A stretch of DNA of 64,000 nucleotides, taken from Lysobacterales bacterium (GTDB lineage Bacteria > Pseudomonadota > Gammaproteobacteria > Xanthomonadales > SZUA-36). The stretch lies in NCBI GenBank assembly GCA_013001885.1, contig JABDLD010000027.1, positions 1-64,000 of the forward strand, read 5' to 3'. The notes beneath the pieces are model-generated. The model was not told the origin of the DNA. It did not search any database and saw only the letters and a list, made by a program, of their open reading frames with translations. Position numbers and translations under genes: made by a program. This document shows, piece by piece, positions 29,957-37,733 of the stretch; the first letter of the stretch is position 1, and every line of letters starts with the position of its first letter.

Positions 29957-29978
29957 CGCGGGATTAGTCCCGCGCTAC
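29957..29978 (-). repeat. REP-like palindrome with GTAG tetranucleotide
   Basis: Arms CGCGGGA (29957-29963) and TCCCGCG (29968-29974) with a four-base loop are followed by CTAC (29975-29978). On the minus strand this reads GTAG directly 5' of the palindrome, the layout of REP elements mobilised by RAYT (TnpA_REP) proteins. Only one copy is present in this window, in the ggt/mdh spacer. The repeat call rests on form alone. Confidence 0.4.
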
Positions 29979-30014
29979 TCTTAACGATATCGTAACCGAT
30001 TGAAGGAGTCACAG

Positions 30015-30992
30015 ATGAACCGTCCTGTTCGAGTCGCCATTACCGGCGCTGCTGGCCAGATAGGCTACCAACTTTGTTTCAGAATTGCAGCCGGAGATAT
30101 GCTGGGGCCTGACCAGCCTGTTATTTTGCAGCTGCTCGAGATCACGCCGGCCATGGGTGCTTTGCAGGGCGTTGTCATGGAACTGCAGGACGCCGCCTTT
30201 CCGCTGCTGGCGGATATCGTTGCAACCGACGACGCTGAGACCGCTTTCCAGGATACCGATTATGCCCTGCTGGTCGGCGCAAGGCCGCGCGGCCCCGGAA
30301 TGGAGCGAGCGGACCTTCTGTCTGCCAATGGAAAAATATTTGGTCCACAGGGTGCGGCCATGAACAAGGTGGCCAGCCGCGACATCAAGGTTCTGGTCGT
30401 TGGCAATCCGGCCAACACGAATTCACTGATCGCACAGGCTGCGGCACCGGACCTCAACCCGCGTAATTTCACGGCGATGACCCGGCTGGATCACAACCGA
30501 GCATTGGCCCAACTGGCCGGCAAGGTTCAGACGCACCATTCCAATATTTCGAAAATGGTTATCTGGGGCAACCACTCATCAACCCAGTATCCGGATATCC
30601 GGTTTGCAGAAGTTGCCGGCAAAACCGTAGCGGGCGATGTCGATCAGGGCTGGTACCGGGATACCTTCATCCCTGACGTGCAGCAGCGCGGAGCTGCGAT
30701 CATCAAGGCACGCGGCGCATCGAGCGCGGCATCCGCCGCGTCTGCGGCCATTGACCATATCCGGAGCTGGGCACTCGGCACTCCGGAAGGCAACTGGGTT
30801 TCCATGGCTGTACCGGCTGACGGCAGCTACGGAATCGAACCCGGAATCATCTACTCCTTCCCCTGTGTTTGCGCGAACGGCGACTACCAAATCGTTCAGG
30901 GCCTGGACATCGATGAATTCAGCCGCGGCCGCATGGATGCCACCAATGCCGAATTGAGGGAGGAGCGCGCCGCTGTCGCAGACCTGCTCTGA
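30015..30992 (+). CDS. mdh: Malate dehydrogenase (NAD-dependent, cytosolic-type)
   Basis: A 325-residue TCA-cycle enzyme interconverting malate and oxaloacetate. The NAD loop GAAGQIGY occupies residues 11-18, substrate-binding arginines lie in [15 protein letters not shown], and the catalytic histidine in [12 protein letters not shown]. It resembles the group of bacterial Mdh close to cytosolic enzymes rather than E. coli Mdh. AAGGAG at 30003-30008 selects ATG 30015; a TTG at 30000 is unlikely. It ends 42 bases before the convergent DUF5117-like gene. Confidence 0.96.
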   Translation: MNRPVRVAITGAAGQIGYQLCFRIAAGDMLGPDQPVILQLLEITPAMGALQGVVMELQDAAFPLLADIVATDDAETAFQDTDYALLVGARPRGPGMERADLLSANGKIFGPQGAAMNKVASRDIKVLVVGNPANTNSLIAQAAAPDLNPRNFTAMTRLDHNRALAQLAGKVQTHHSNISKMVIWGNHSSTQYPDIRFAEVAGKTVAGDVDQGWYRDTFIPDVQQRGAAIIKARGASSAASAASAAIDHIRSWALGTPEGNWVSMAVPADGSYGIEPGIIYSFPCVCANGDYQIVQGLDIDEFSRGRMDATNAELREERAAVADLL

Positions 30993-31034
30993 ACATCGCG
31001 CAGAACGGACCAGGCGCCAGACCTGGGCATCAGT

Positions 31035-31607
31035 TCACTTGAAGGCGCTCTGAACGATGCCAATCGCATCACTGATGCCTGAGCTCAGCCAATAGGAGAA
31101 CCGGGCCTGGTCCAGTTCGAATTCCTCCTGATCAATTTTCGCCAGCAATGGTGCGATCCGGGTGATGTCGGAGAGTAATAATGGGCTAAGATCTATTTTG
31201 ACGACGTTCTCATCGTCAGTTACTTCCAGCTCGAAGCCGGCGAGCACGGATTGAGCAAAAGCTTCACTGACGGCCCTGCGCTCTGCCGGGTTCCCGGTCT
31301 CTGCGCGAAAAGCGAGGTTCGGCTCAAGCAGCAGAATGCGATTACCGTAGCGCTCAAAGCGAACGCGGCGGTTGCGGTCGAGTTTTCCCCGGTCCAGGCC
31401 CAGATCGTTAGAACCCGCACCGGACTGAATCGCGGGTATGTAGAGGTATTCCGCCGGTAAATCGCCCAGCTGCAGGAACAATTTGCCGCCCTGATCATCA
31501 ACCGCAAGGTCAAGCAATGTTTCATTGTCTGCGACCGCCTGTAAAGGCAGCAAAAACAGGAGAAAAGCAGTACTTAGCCGTAAGATTTTGTAGGGGCGGC
31601 TGATCAC
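31035..31607 (-). CDS. Truncated DUF5117-like secreted protein (metalloprotease N-terminal domain only)
   Basis: A 190-residue protein with a signal peptide (about residues 1-26). The body resembles the N-terminal DUF5117 domain of large periplasmic zinc metalloproteases: [47 protein letters not shown]. It stops where the family continues into DUF4953 and the HExxH catalytic domain, which are absent. Only 42 bases separate the stop from mdh, so no remnant of the rest can lie there. GTG 31607 overlaps the rho stop (GTGA), suggesting coupling to rho. It may be a truncated gene or a stand-alone domain. Confidence 0.75.
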   Translation of the reverse strand: MISRPYKILRLSTAFLLFLLPLQAVADNETLLDLAVDDQGGKLFLQLGDLPAEYLYIPAIQSGAGSNDLGLDRGKLDRNRRVRFERYGNRILLLEPNLAFRAETGNPAERRAVSEAFAQSVLAGFELEVTDDENVVKIDLSPLLLSDITRIAPLLAKIDQEEFELDQARFSYWLSSGISDAIGIVQSAFK

Positions 31608-32860
31608 CGCTTCATGAAGTTGAAGAACTCTTCATTGGTCTTGGTGGACTTCAGTTTATCGAGCATGAACTCGATGGCCTGTGCTTCATCCATCGGGTGC
31701 AGCAGTTTTCTGAGGATCCAGACTTTCTGCAATTGAGCCTGCCCGATCATCAACTCCTCACGTCGCGTGCCGGAGCGGTTGATGTCGATCGCGGGATAGG
31801 TTCGGCGCTCGGCGATCCGCCGGTTCAGGTGGATCTCCATGTTGCCGGTTCCCTTGAACTCTTCGTAGATCACTTCATCCATCTTCGAACCGGTTTCAAC
31901 CAGCGCAGTGGCGATAATGGTCAGCGAACCTCCTTCGGTTACATTCCTGGCGGCGCCGAAAAACCGCTTCGGGCGCTGCAATGCATTAGCGTCCACGCCA
32001 CCCGTGAGCACTTTTCCGGATGACGGGGCAACCGTGTTGTAAGCGCGGGCGAGGCGGGTAATCGAATCGAGAAGGATGACCACGTCGTGTTTATGCTCGA
32101 CCAGGCGCTTGGCGCGCTCGATGACCATTTCCGCTACCTGCACATGCCGCGATGCCGGTTCGTCAAAGGTACTGGAGATGACCTCCGCATCAACGTTGCG
32201 CTTCATTTCCGTTACTTCCTCAGGACGCTCGTCGATCAGCAGAATGATCATTTTGCAGTCTTCATGATTGGCTCGGATGCTGGTTGCGATGTTTTGCAGC
32301 ATGATGGTTTTACCGGCTTTTGGCGGAGAAACCACCAGCCCGCGTTGTCCGCGGCCGATCGGCGAAACGAGGTCGATAATGCGCGCGGTTATGTCTTCGG
32401 TACTGCCGTTTCCGCGCTCGAGCTTGAATTGCTGGGTCGGAAATTCAGGGGTCAGGTTTTCAAACAGGATTTTACGCTTGGCGGCATCAGGAGACTCGTA
32501 GTTGAGCTCCTCGACTTTGAGCAGCGCAAAATATCGCTCGCTGTCTTTCGGCGGCCGGATTTTGCCTGACAGCATGTCCCCCGTTCGCAGCGCAAAACGT
32601 CGAATCTGGCTGGGCGAAACGTAAATATCGTCGGGGCCGGCCAGGTATGAACTGTCGGCGGAGCGGAGGAAGCCGAAACCGTCCTGCAGGATTTCCAGTA
32701 CCCCGTTTCCGAAAATAGCATCGCCATTCTTGGCGTGTGCCTTCAGTATGGAAAAAATCATGTCCTGCTTGCGAGAGCGTGCGACGCCCTCCAGGCCCAT
32801 TTCATCAGCAATTTCCTGCAGTTTGGAGGTCGATTTCTGTTTGAGTTCAGTTAGATTCAT
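31604..32860 (-). CDS. rho: Transcription termination factor Rho
   Basis: A 418-residue hexameric RNA helicase (E. coli 419). The N-terminal RNA-binding domain includes [21 protein letters not shown] (in pieces, residues 61-81). Walker A PPKAGKT lies at 179-185, with [14 protein letters not shown] and [11 protein letters not shown] following. The stop overlaps the start of the DUF5117-like gene. A leader of about 210 bases separates it from the trxA terminator. Confidence 0.98.
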   Translation of the reverse strand: MNLTELKQKSTSKLQEIADEMGLEGVARSRKQDMIFSILKAHAKNGDAIFGNGVLEILQDGFGFLRSADSSYLAGPDDIYVSPSQIRRFALRTGDMLSGKIRPPKDSERYFALLKVEELNYESPDAAKRKILFENLTPEFPTQQFKLERGNGSTEDITARIIDLVSPIGRGQRGLVVSPPKAGKTIMLQNIATSIRANHEDCKMIILLIDERPEEVTEMKRNVDAEVISSTFDEPASRHVQVAEMVIERAKRLVEHKHDVVILLDSITRLARAYNTVAPSSGKVLTGGVDANALQRPKRFFGAARNVTEGGSLTIIATALVETGSKMDEVIYEEFKGTGNMEIHLNRRIAERRTYPAIDINRSGTRREELMIGQAQLQKVWILRKLLHPMDEAQAIEFMLDKLKSTKTNEEFFNFMKR

Positions 32861-33070
32861 ATGGAAGTTTTCAGGTTTGAGGGCGAGGCCCGTTCAGAAG
32901 TTCTGGCAAAGAACATTAATTTAGTTGGTCAAAACGACTATTTGTCCGGCTTGGAGCCGACGTTTACAAAGGGAAGTGTTCAAACCGGACGGGGGGGTCC
33001 GGCGACAGATGGGATCAAACTAGCACGATTGGGGCAGGGCGTCCAGCAATTCGCGTGCATTTTATATTAA
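32861..33070 (-). promoter_or_regulatory. Rho leader region, C-rich with stem-loops
   Basis: On the rho sense strand this leader carries runs such as CCCTGCCCC and a hairpin with arms CCGGAC and GTCCGG (plus coordinates 32985-33002) closing a C6 loop, plus CGGCT/AGCCG further down. In E. coli rho controls itself by Rho-dependent termination in its leader; a C-rich leader fits such control here. A weak promoter candidate (TGGACG, 17 bases, TAGTTT) lies at its upstream end. Confidence 0.35.
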
Positions 33071-33099
33071 GGGGTTCAGACCTTGACGATCTGAACCCC
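33071..33099 (-). terminator. Stem-loop terminator after trxA
   Basis: Perfect ten-base arms GGGGTTCAGA (33071-33080) and TCTGAACCCC (33090-33099) enclose a nine-base loop, ten bases after the trxA stop. On the minus strand TTAATATAAAA follows, an imperfect U-rich tail. It probably separates trxA from the rho leader. Confidence 0.75.
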
Positions 33100-33108
33100 G
33101 CTCAAACT

Positions 33109-33435
33109 CTATACGACTTCGTCCACGAAGGCCTTGAGCTGACCCTTGGTCATTGCGCCGACTTTGGTGGCCTGCACTTTTCCGTCGCGGAAAATCATCA
33201 GCGTAGGGATGCCTCGAATGCTGTATTGTTGGGGCGTAGCCATGTTACTGTCGATGTCCATTTTTGCAACAGTCAGGCGGTCGCCATATTCGTCAGCCAG
33301 TTCTTCGATGATCGGTGCTATCATCTTGCAAGGACCGCACCATTCCGCCCAATAATCGACCAGCACGGGCCCGTCGGCATTGAGCACGTCCTGGTCAAAA
33401 CTGCCGTCGGTGACGTGTTTGATTTTATCACTCAC
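33109..33435 (-). CDS. trxA: Thioredoxin 1
   Basis: A 108-residue cytosolic disulfide reductase with the active site Trp32-Cys33-Gly-Pro-Cys36-Lys in [10 protein letters not shown] and the cis-proline loop GIPTLMIF. Length is as in E. coli (109). The start is GTG 33435 with GGAG eight bases upstream. Position next to rho and opposite rhlB matches the E. coli order. Confidence 0.97.
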   Translation of the reverse strand: MSDKIKHVTDGSFDQDVLNADGPVLVDYWAEWCGPCKMIAPIIEELADEYGDRLTVAKMDIDSNMATPQQYSIRGIPTLMIFRDGKVQATKVGAMTKGQLKAFVDEVV

Positions 33436-33492
33436 TGTATTTCTCCAAGATTGTCGCGGCTCTCTTACTGGAACATGGAAAGCGGCGCGGTT

Positions 33493-33520
33493 AATATGGT
33501 TGGATCAAGGGCCCGGTAAA
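33493..33520 (-). promoter_or_regulatory. Candidate trxA promoter
   Basis: On the minus strand TTTACC (33515-33520) and CATATT (33493-33498) are 16 bases apart, each matching four of six consensus positions. It lies 58 bases before the trxA GTG. The rest of the 229-base trxA/rhlB spacer has a perfect TTGACA at 33618-33623 facing rhlB, preceded by an A-tract, but with no fitting -10. Confidence 0.3.
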
Positions 33521-33664
33521 AACCGTTAACGGACTCGTTATTTCAACCGAACTGTCCCTCGATTTCAAGGCGCCGGCAGCAAATTTCAAGCCCCCTGCTT
33601 CCTGAAAAACAAAAAAATTGACATAAGTCCGGCTAAAAGGCCGAAACATTAAAGTGATCCGAAT

Positions 33665-34945
33665 ATGCCCGAAACAAAAACAAGCAATCCCCTGACCGAA
33701 ATCGAATTCTCTTCGCTGCGCCTGATGCCTGCGGTGATGGGAGGTCTGAAGCAGGCGCGCTTCTCTCATTGCACGCCAATCCAGGCGCTGACCCTGCCGC
33801 CGGCGCTGGAGGGCAAAGACGTTGCCGGCCAGGCCCAGACGGGCACCGGAAAGACGGCCGCCTTCCTGCTGGTCATTTTTCAGCGGCTTCTGGAAAAGAG
33901 TCCCGGCCATTCCGGAAAGCACCCGCGGGCACTGGTTTTGGCACCTACGAGGGAACTGGCGCTGCAGATCCACAAGGACGCATTGTTGCTCGGAACCGGG
34001 ACCGGATTGAGGTTTGGCCTTGCCTACGGCGGCGTTGATTACGAAAAACAGCGCAAGACCCTGGAGGCAGGCGTTGACGTGCTGATCGGAACGCCGGGGC
34101 GAATTATCGATTACTTCAAACAGCATGTATTCAACCTGAAGGAAATTGACGTCATGGTGCTGGACGAGGCGGACCGGATGTTTGACTTGGGTTTTATCAA
34201 GGACATCCGGTACGTGCTCAGGCGGTTGCCGCCCCGCGATCAGCGGCAGTGCCTGATGTTTTCAGCCACGCTTTCCCACCGGGTGCTCGAACTGGCATAC
34301 GAGCACATGAATGAACCCGAACTGCTCAAGGCCGAGGCTGCGCAGGTCACCGCGGAAAACGTCAAGCAAACGGTTTACTATCCCTCCAACGAGGAAAAAC
34401 TGCCGTTGCTGATCAGCCTGTTAAGAGAAATAGAAGACGGGCGCGTGTTGGTATTCGCCAACACCCGGGCCGTAACCGACCGGGTGGAGAGAACACTCAA
34501 TGCCAACGGCATTCACGCGGCAGCGATGTCCGGCCAGGTGCCTCAGAAGAAACGGCAGACCCTGTTGAAACTTTTCCATGACGGCGAACTTCCTGTGCTT
34601 GTCGCAACGGATGTGGCGGCTCGCGGTCTGCATATTCCGGACGTCACGCATGTGATCAATTTTGATTTGCCGCAGGACGCCGAGGACTATGTCCACCGCA
34701 TCGGAAGAACGGCACGCCTGGGAGCGAAAGGAGAGGCCATCAGCTTCGCCTGTGAACATTACGCCTTTCATTTACCGGAAATCGAGGAGTTCATCGGGTA
34801 TGCCATTTCCGTGGACCAGGCGGACGAGACACAACTGCCGGAGATCAAGCGAGTGGCGGCCAGACCGAGGCGGGACCATCGCAAGTCAGGTGGCAGAAAT
34901 CGCCCGCCGCGTCGGCATAACAAGGGAGGCCAGCGGCGCCGCTAG
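33665..34945 (+). CDS. rhlB: DEAD-box RNA helicase RhlB
   Basis: A 426-residue ATP-dependent RNA helicase; in E. coli it works in the RNase E degradosome. Motif I AQTGTGKT is at 57-64, motif Ia APTRELALQ, motif II Asp167-Glu-Ala-Asp170, motif III SAT in MFSATLSHR, and motif [13 protein letters not shown] basic Arg/Gly-rich tail (from about residue 395) suits RNA contacts. RhlB rather than another DEAD-box protein is inferred from the trxA-rho neighbourhood and length. Confidence 0.92.
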   Translation: MPETKTSNPLTEIEFSSLRLMPAVMGGLKQARFSHCTPIQALTLPPALEGKDVAGQAQTGTGKTAAFLLVIFQRLLEKSPGHSGKHPRALVLAPTRELALQIHKDALLLGTGTGLRFGLAYGGVDYEKQRKTLEAGVDVLIGTPGRIIDYFKQHVFNLKEIDVMVLDEADRMFDLGFIKDIRYVLRRLPPRDQRQCLMFSATLSHRVLELAYEHMNEPELLKAEAAQVTAENVKQTVYYPSNEEKLPLLISLLREIEDGRVLVFANTRAVTDRVERTLNANGIHAAAMSGQVPQKKRQTLLKLFHDGELPVLVATDVAARGLHIPDVTHVINFDLPQDAEDYVHRIGRTARLGAKGEAISFACEHYAFHLPEIEEFIGYAISVDQADETQLPEIKRVAARPRRDHRKSGGRNRPPRRHNKGGQRRR

Positions 34946-34986
34946 CCGCCAATCGATGCTAACCCCAACTTTGGGCCGGTGAACGG

Positions 34987-35676
34987 ATGATCACTTTCGA
35001 ACACGTGACCAAACGGTTCCAGAGCGGTTCGTACGCGCTTCGGGACGTCAGCTTTCAATTAAATGCCGGTGAGATGGTATTTTTGACCGGTCATTCAGGC
35101 GCCGGTAAGAGCACTCTGCTGAGGCTGATCCTGATGCTGGAGACGGCCACGCGAGGGCAGGTTCAGGTCAACGGCAGAAGCCTCGGCAAAACATCGATGC
35201 GTTACGCGCCCCAGGTCCGGCGGCAAATCGGTATGATTTTCCAGGACCACAAACTGCTCAGCGACAAGACCGTATTTGATAACGTCGCGCTGCCGTTGAT
35301 GATCGCCGGCATGCGTTACGTTGAAATACGCAAGAAAGTCCGCGCCGCCCTGGACAAGGTCGGCTTACTGGGCAAGGAGAAATCCTGGCCGTTGATGCTC
35401 TCAGGGGGAGAGCAACAGCGCGTGGGCATTGCCCGGGCCATTGTGGGCATGCCGCCAATACTGCTGGCCGACGAACCAACCGGTAACCTGGATCCGGATC
35501 TGTCGCGGGAGTTATTCGGGCTTTTCCGCCAGTTGAACGCACAGGGCGTCACCGTTTTGATCGCCAGCCACGATCTGGCCCTGATCCGGTCAATGGGGTG
35601 CCGGGTGCTGGTGTTATCGAAGGGCAGCCTGGTTGACGATATCAGCGCCGCAGAGCTGGCGGGTTCCGCGGCATGA
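34987..35676 (+). CDS. ftsE: Cell division ATP-binding protein FtsE
   Basis: A 229-residue ABC-type ATPase that pairs with FtsX at the divisome. Walker A is GHSGAGKST (residues 35-43), the signature is LSGGEQQR, and Walker B is ILLADEPTGNLD. The complex controls periplasmic amidases through EnvC, which is also encoded in this window at 59997-61175. The stop overlaps ftsX by four bases (ATGA). ftsY, usually upstream, is absent here. Confidence 0.97.
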   Translation: MITFEHVTKRFQSGSYALRDVSFQLNAGEMVFLTGHSGAGKSTLLRLILMLETATRGQVQVNGRSLGKTSMRYAPQVRRQIGMIFQDHKLLSDKTVFDNVALPLMIAGMRYVEIRKKVRAALDKVGLLGKEKSWPLMLSGGEQQRVGIARAIVGMPPILLADEPTGNLDPDLSRELFGLFRQLNAQGVTVLIASHDLALIRSMGCRVLVLSKGSLVDDISAAELAGSAA

Positions 35677-36635
35677 GTGCGGCCGGCTTGCGCAGGAAGT
35701 CCCGGGCCTGGACGCGGCGCCAGTTATACAGCTTTTTTTCCAGCCTGGGCACCCTGCTGAACCATCGCGTTGGGACATTGATGACGGTGTTGGTGCTGGG
35801 AATAGCCATGGCATTGCCCCTCGGACTATACGTGACGGTAAAAAACCTTCGCGCCATCGACCTGCAGCAGAATGACTGGGGCACCATCACGGTGTTTTTG
35901 CGATCTGGAATGCAACAGCAAGAGGCCGCTGCACTGGCCGACCTGATCAATCGTGATTTGCGCGCAACCGTGGTGACGGTTTCACCGGTTGAGGGAATGG
36001 AACAGTTCCGGGCCGCCTCCGGCTTTGGCCGGGCGCTGGAGATGTTCGACGAAAACCCACTGCCCTGGGTTTTACTTGTCACCCCTGCGAGTACGGAGGG
36101 GGGTGATCTTGGAGCGGCGGTCACGGAGCTTGATGGCTGGTTGCAGCAGCGCGACGAAGTGGAGCTCGTGCAGGTCGATTTCAAATGGCTGCAACGGCTG
36201 GCGGGGCTGCTCGAACTGGGGCAGGCGTTTGTCCTGTTGCTGACCGTACTGTTTTCGCTGGCCGTAATCGTAGTCGTGTCAAATACCATTCGACTGGACG
36301 TAGCCAGTCGCGCCGAGGAAATTCAGGTGCTCAGCCTGGTCGGGGCGGGAAACGGCTTCATCAGGCAGCCTTTCCTGTACTCTGGCTTTTGGTACGGTCT
36401 GCTTGGCGCCTTGCTTTCGTTGTTGCTGTTCAACCTGTGCCTTTATTACCTAAGGCAGCCACTGGAACGCCTGCTCGATGCTTACGGCAACACTTTTGTC
36501 GTTCAAAACCTGGGCATGGAAGGCGTGCTTGCGATCCTGGCCGCAGGTGGTTTGCTGGGGCTTTTGGGGGCGTGGGCGGCGGTTCATCGTTACCTTCGCC
36601 AGCTCAGGGAACATGGCACGCTCGGCAAGCTCTGA
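35673..36635 (+). CDS. ftsX: Cell division protein FtsX
   Basis: A 320-residue inner-membrane partner of FtsE with four membrane segments: one near residues 30-50, then three between about 190 and 310, and a periplasmic domain between the first two where EnvC binds. Family marks are NHRVGTLMTVLVLGIAMALP and LQVDFKWLQRL-like VQVDFKWLQRL. The ATG overlaps the ftsE stop. Confidence 0.95.
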   Translation: MSAAGLRRKSRAWTRRQLYSFFSSLGTLLNHRVGTLMTVLVLGIAMALPLGLYVTVKNLRAIDLQQNDWGTITVFLRSGMQQQEAAALADLINRDLRATVVTVSPVEGMEQFRAASGFGRALEMFDENPLPWVLLVTPASTEGGDLGAAVTELDGWLQQRDEVELVQVDFKWLQRLAGLLELGQAFVLLLTVLFSLAVIVVVSNTIRLDVASRAEEIQVLSLVGAGNGFIRQPFLYSGFWYGLLGALLSLLLFNLCLYYLRQPLERLLDAYGNTFVVQNLGMEGVLAILAAGGLLGLLGAWAAVHRYLRQLREHGTLGKL

Positions 36636-36753
36636 GTGAGGCCCGGCCGAAGGGAACATATTGCTTACGGCCTTGTCAAAGCGGAAGATTGATAAAATTT
36701 GGCCGGTAATCGTCAAGGGAGCGTAGCGCAGTCCCCCAGGGGGGCTTTAGCGG

Positions 36754-36781
36754 TTTTAAACGCGCCAAAATGTGCTAAACT
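36754..36781 (+). promoter_or_regulatory. Possible rpoH promoter (extended -10)
   Basis: TAAACT (36776-36781) preceded by TG at -15/-14 (TGcTAAACT) resembles an extended -10, with TTTTAA 16 bases upstream as a weak -35. It lies 23 bases before the rpoH ATG. The rest of the 169-base ftsX/rpoH spacer has a short CCCCC/GGGGG inverted repeat (36733-36744) without a U-run. rpoH in E. coli has several promoters, so this may be one of more. Confidence 0.3.
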
Positions 36782-36804
36782 TGTGCGTTGCCCAGGAGGA
36801 CTTA

Positions 36805-37665
36805 ATGAGCAAAGATCTCGTACCAAGCCATCTGTTGGTTCCCGCGGGGACCGGAAGCCTGGATTCCTATATCCAGGAGGTAAACAAAATTCCCGTTCTG
36901 ACTTTTGAAGAAGAGCAGGAACTGGCCCGCCGTTACCAGGCAGATGAAGATATTGAGGCCGCCCGCAGGATGGTACTTGCGCACCTGCGTTTCGTGGTTC
37001 ATGTCGCGAAAGGGTACACCGGCTACGGGCTTGCGCTGGGTGACTTGATCCAGGAAGGCAACATTGGCCTGATGAAGGCGGTCAAACGTTTCGACCCGGA
37101 CCACGGAGTTCGCCTGGTATCCTTCGCTGTGCACTGGATTCGCGCTGAAATGCATGAGTTCATTCTCAGGAACTGGCGTATCGTCAAGGTCGCCACGACC
37201 AAGGCTCAGCGGAAACTCTTTTTCAATCTCCGAAAATCCAAGAAGCGTTTGGGCTGGCTGAATTACGATGAAGTCAATGCCGTGGCTAAAGACCTGGGCG
37301 TGAAGCCTGAGGTCGTGTTGGAAATGGAGTCCCGGTTGTCCGGTCAGGACGTCGGTTTTGACCTCCCGCCCAACGCAGACGACGAAGTGCCTTACGTCGC
37401 GCCGGTCGCATATCTGGAAAGTAAATCCTGGGATCCGGAAACGGAACTCGAGTCTTCAGACCTGACCGAGCACAACAACACGTTGTTGTACCGGGGGCTG
37501 GACGAATTGGACGAGCGCAGCCAGGACATCATTCGCAGCCGCTGGTTGCAGGATGGCAAGATGACGCTGCAGGAGTTGGCCAACCGCTATGGAGTCTCGG
37601 CCGAGCGCATCCGTCAACTGGAGGCGAATGCTCTGCGAAAGATGAGGGCGTCAATTACCGCCTGA
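36805..37665 (+). CDS. rpoH: RNA polymerase heat-shock sigma factor RpoH (sigma-32)
   Basis: A 286-residue sigma factor that directs transcription of heat-shock genes. Region 2 contains [20 protein letters not shown]. The RpoH box [17 protein letters not shown], found only in sigma-32, lies near residues 130-148. Region 4.2 ends [33 protein letters not shown] at 36794-36799 selects ATG 36805, although the frame runs back to 36772. Whether its mRNA folds as a thermosensor, as in E. coli, was not assessed. Confidence 0.97.
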   Translation: MSKDLVPSHLLVPAGTGSLDSYIQEVNKIPVLTFEEEQELARRYQADEDIEAARRMVLAHLRFVVHVAKGYTGYGLALGDLIQEGNIGLMKAVKRFDPDHGVRLVSFAVHWIRAEMHEFILRNWRIVKVATTKAQRKLFFNLRKSKKRLGWLNYDEVNAVAKDLGVKPEVVLEMESRLSGQDVGFDLPPNADDEVPYVAPVAYLESKSWDPETELESSDLTEHNNTLLYRGLDELDERSQDIIRSRWLQDGKMTLQELANRYGVSAERIRQLEANALRKMRASITA

Positions 37666-37690
37666 TTCCGCATTGTGCCAAGAAAATAGA

Positions 37691-37718
37691 AACGGCCTCC
37701 CCAGCGGAGGCCGTTTTC
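37691..37718 (+). terminator. Intrinsic terminator between rpoH and lysAC
   Basis: Ten-base perfect arms AACGGCCTCC (37691-37700) and GGAGGCCGTT (37706-37715) with a five-base loop, then TTCGTTT. It lies 25 bases after the rpoH stop and ends only about 15 bases before the lysAC start, so lysAC must be transcribed through it or from a start very close to its ATG. Confidence 0.85.
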
Positions 37719-37733
37719 GTTTGGAGTGAATCA

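Noticed and set aside
31009-31025. CCAGG/CCTGG inverted repeat between mdh and the DUF5117-like gene as a terminator
   Set aside because: Stem of only five bases and no U-run on either side.
32861-33070. 69-codon plus-strand frame covering the rho leader
   Set aside because: No ribosome binding site, starts exactly at the complement of the rho start region, and its sequence has no recognisable pattern; the region is better explained as rho leader RNA.
33618-33646. Perfect TTGACA facing rhlB
   Set aside because: No acceptable -10 lies 15-19 bases downstream, so it is not listed as a promoter.
37666-37733. Lysine riboswitch upstream of lysAC
   Set aside because: The spacer is only 68 bases, far shorter than a lysine riboswitch, and is mostly terminator.
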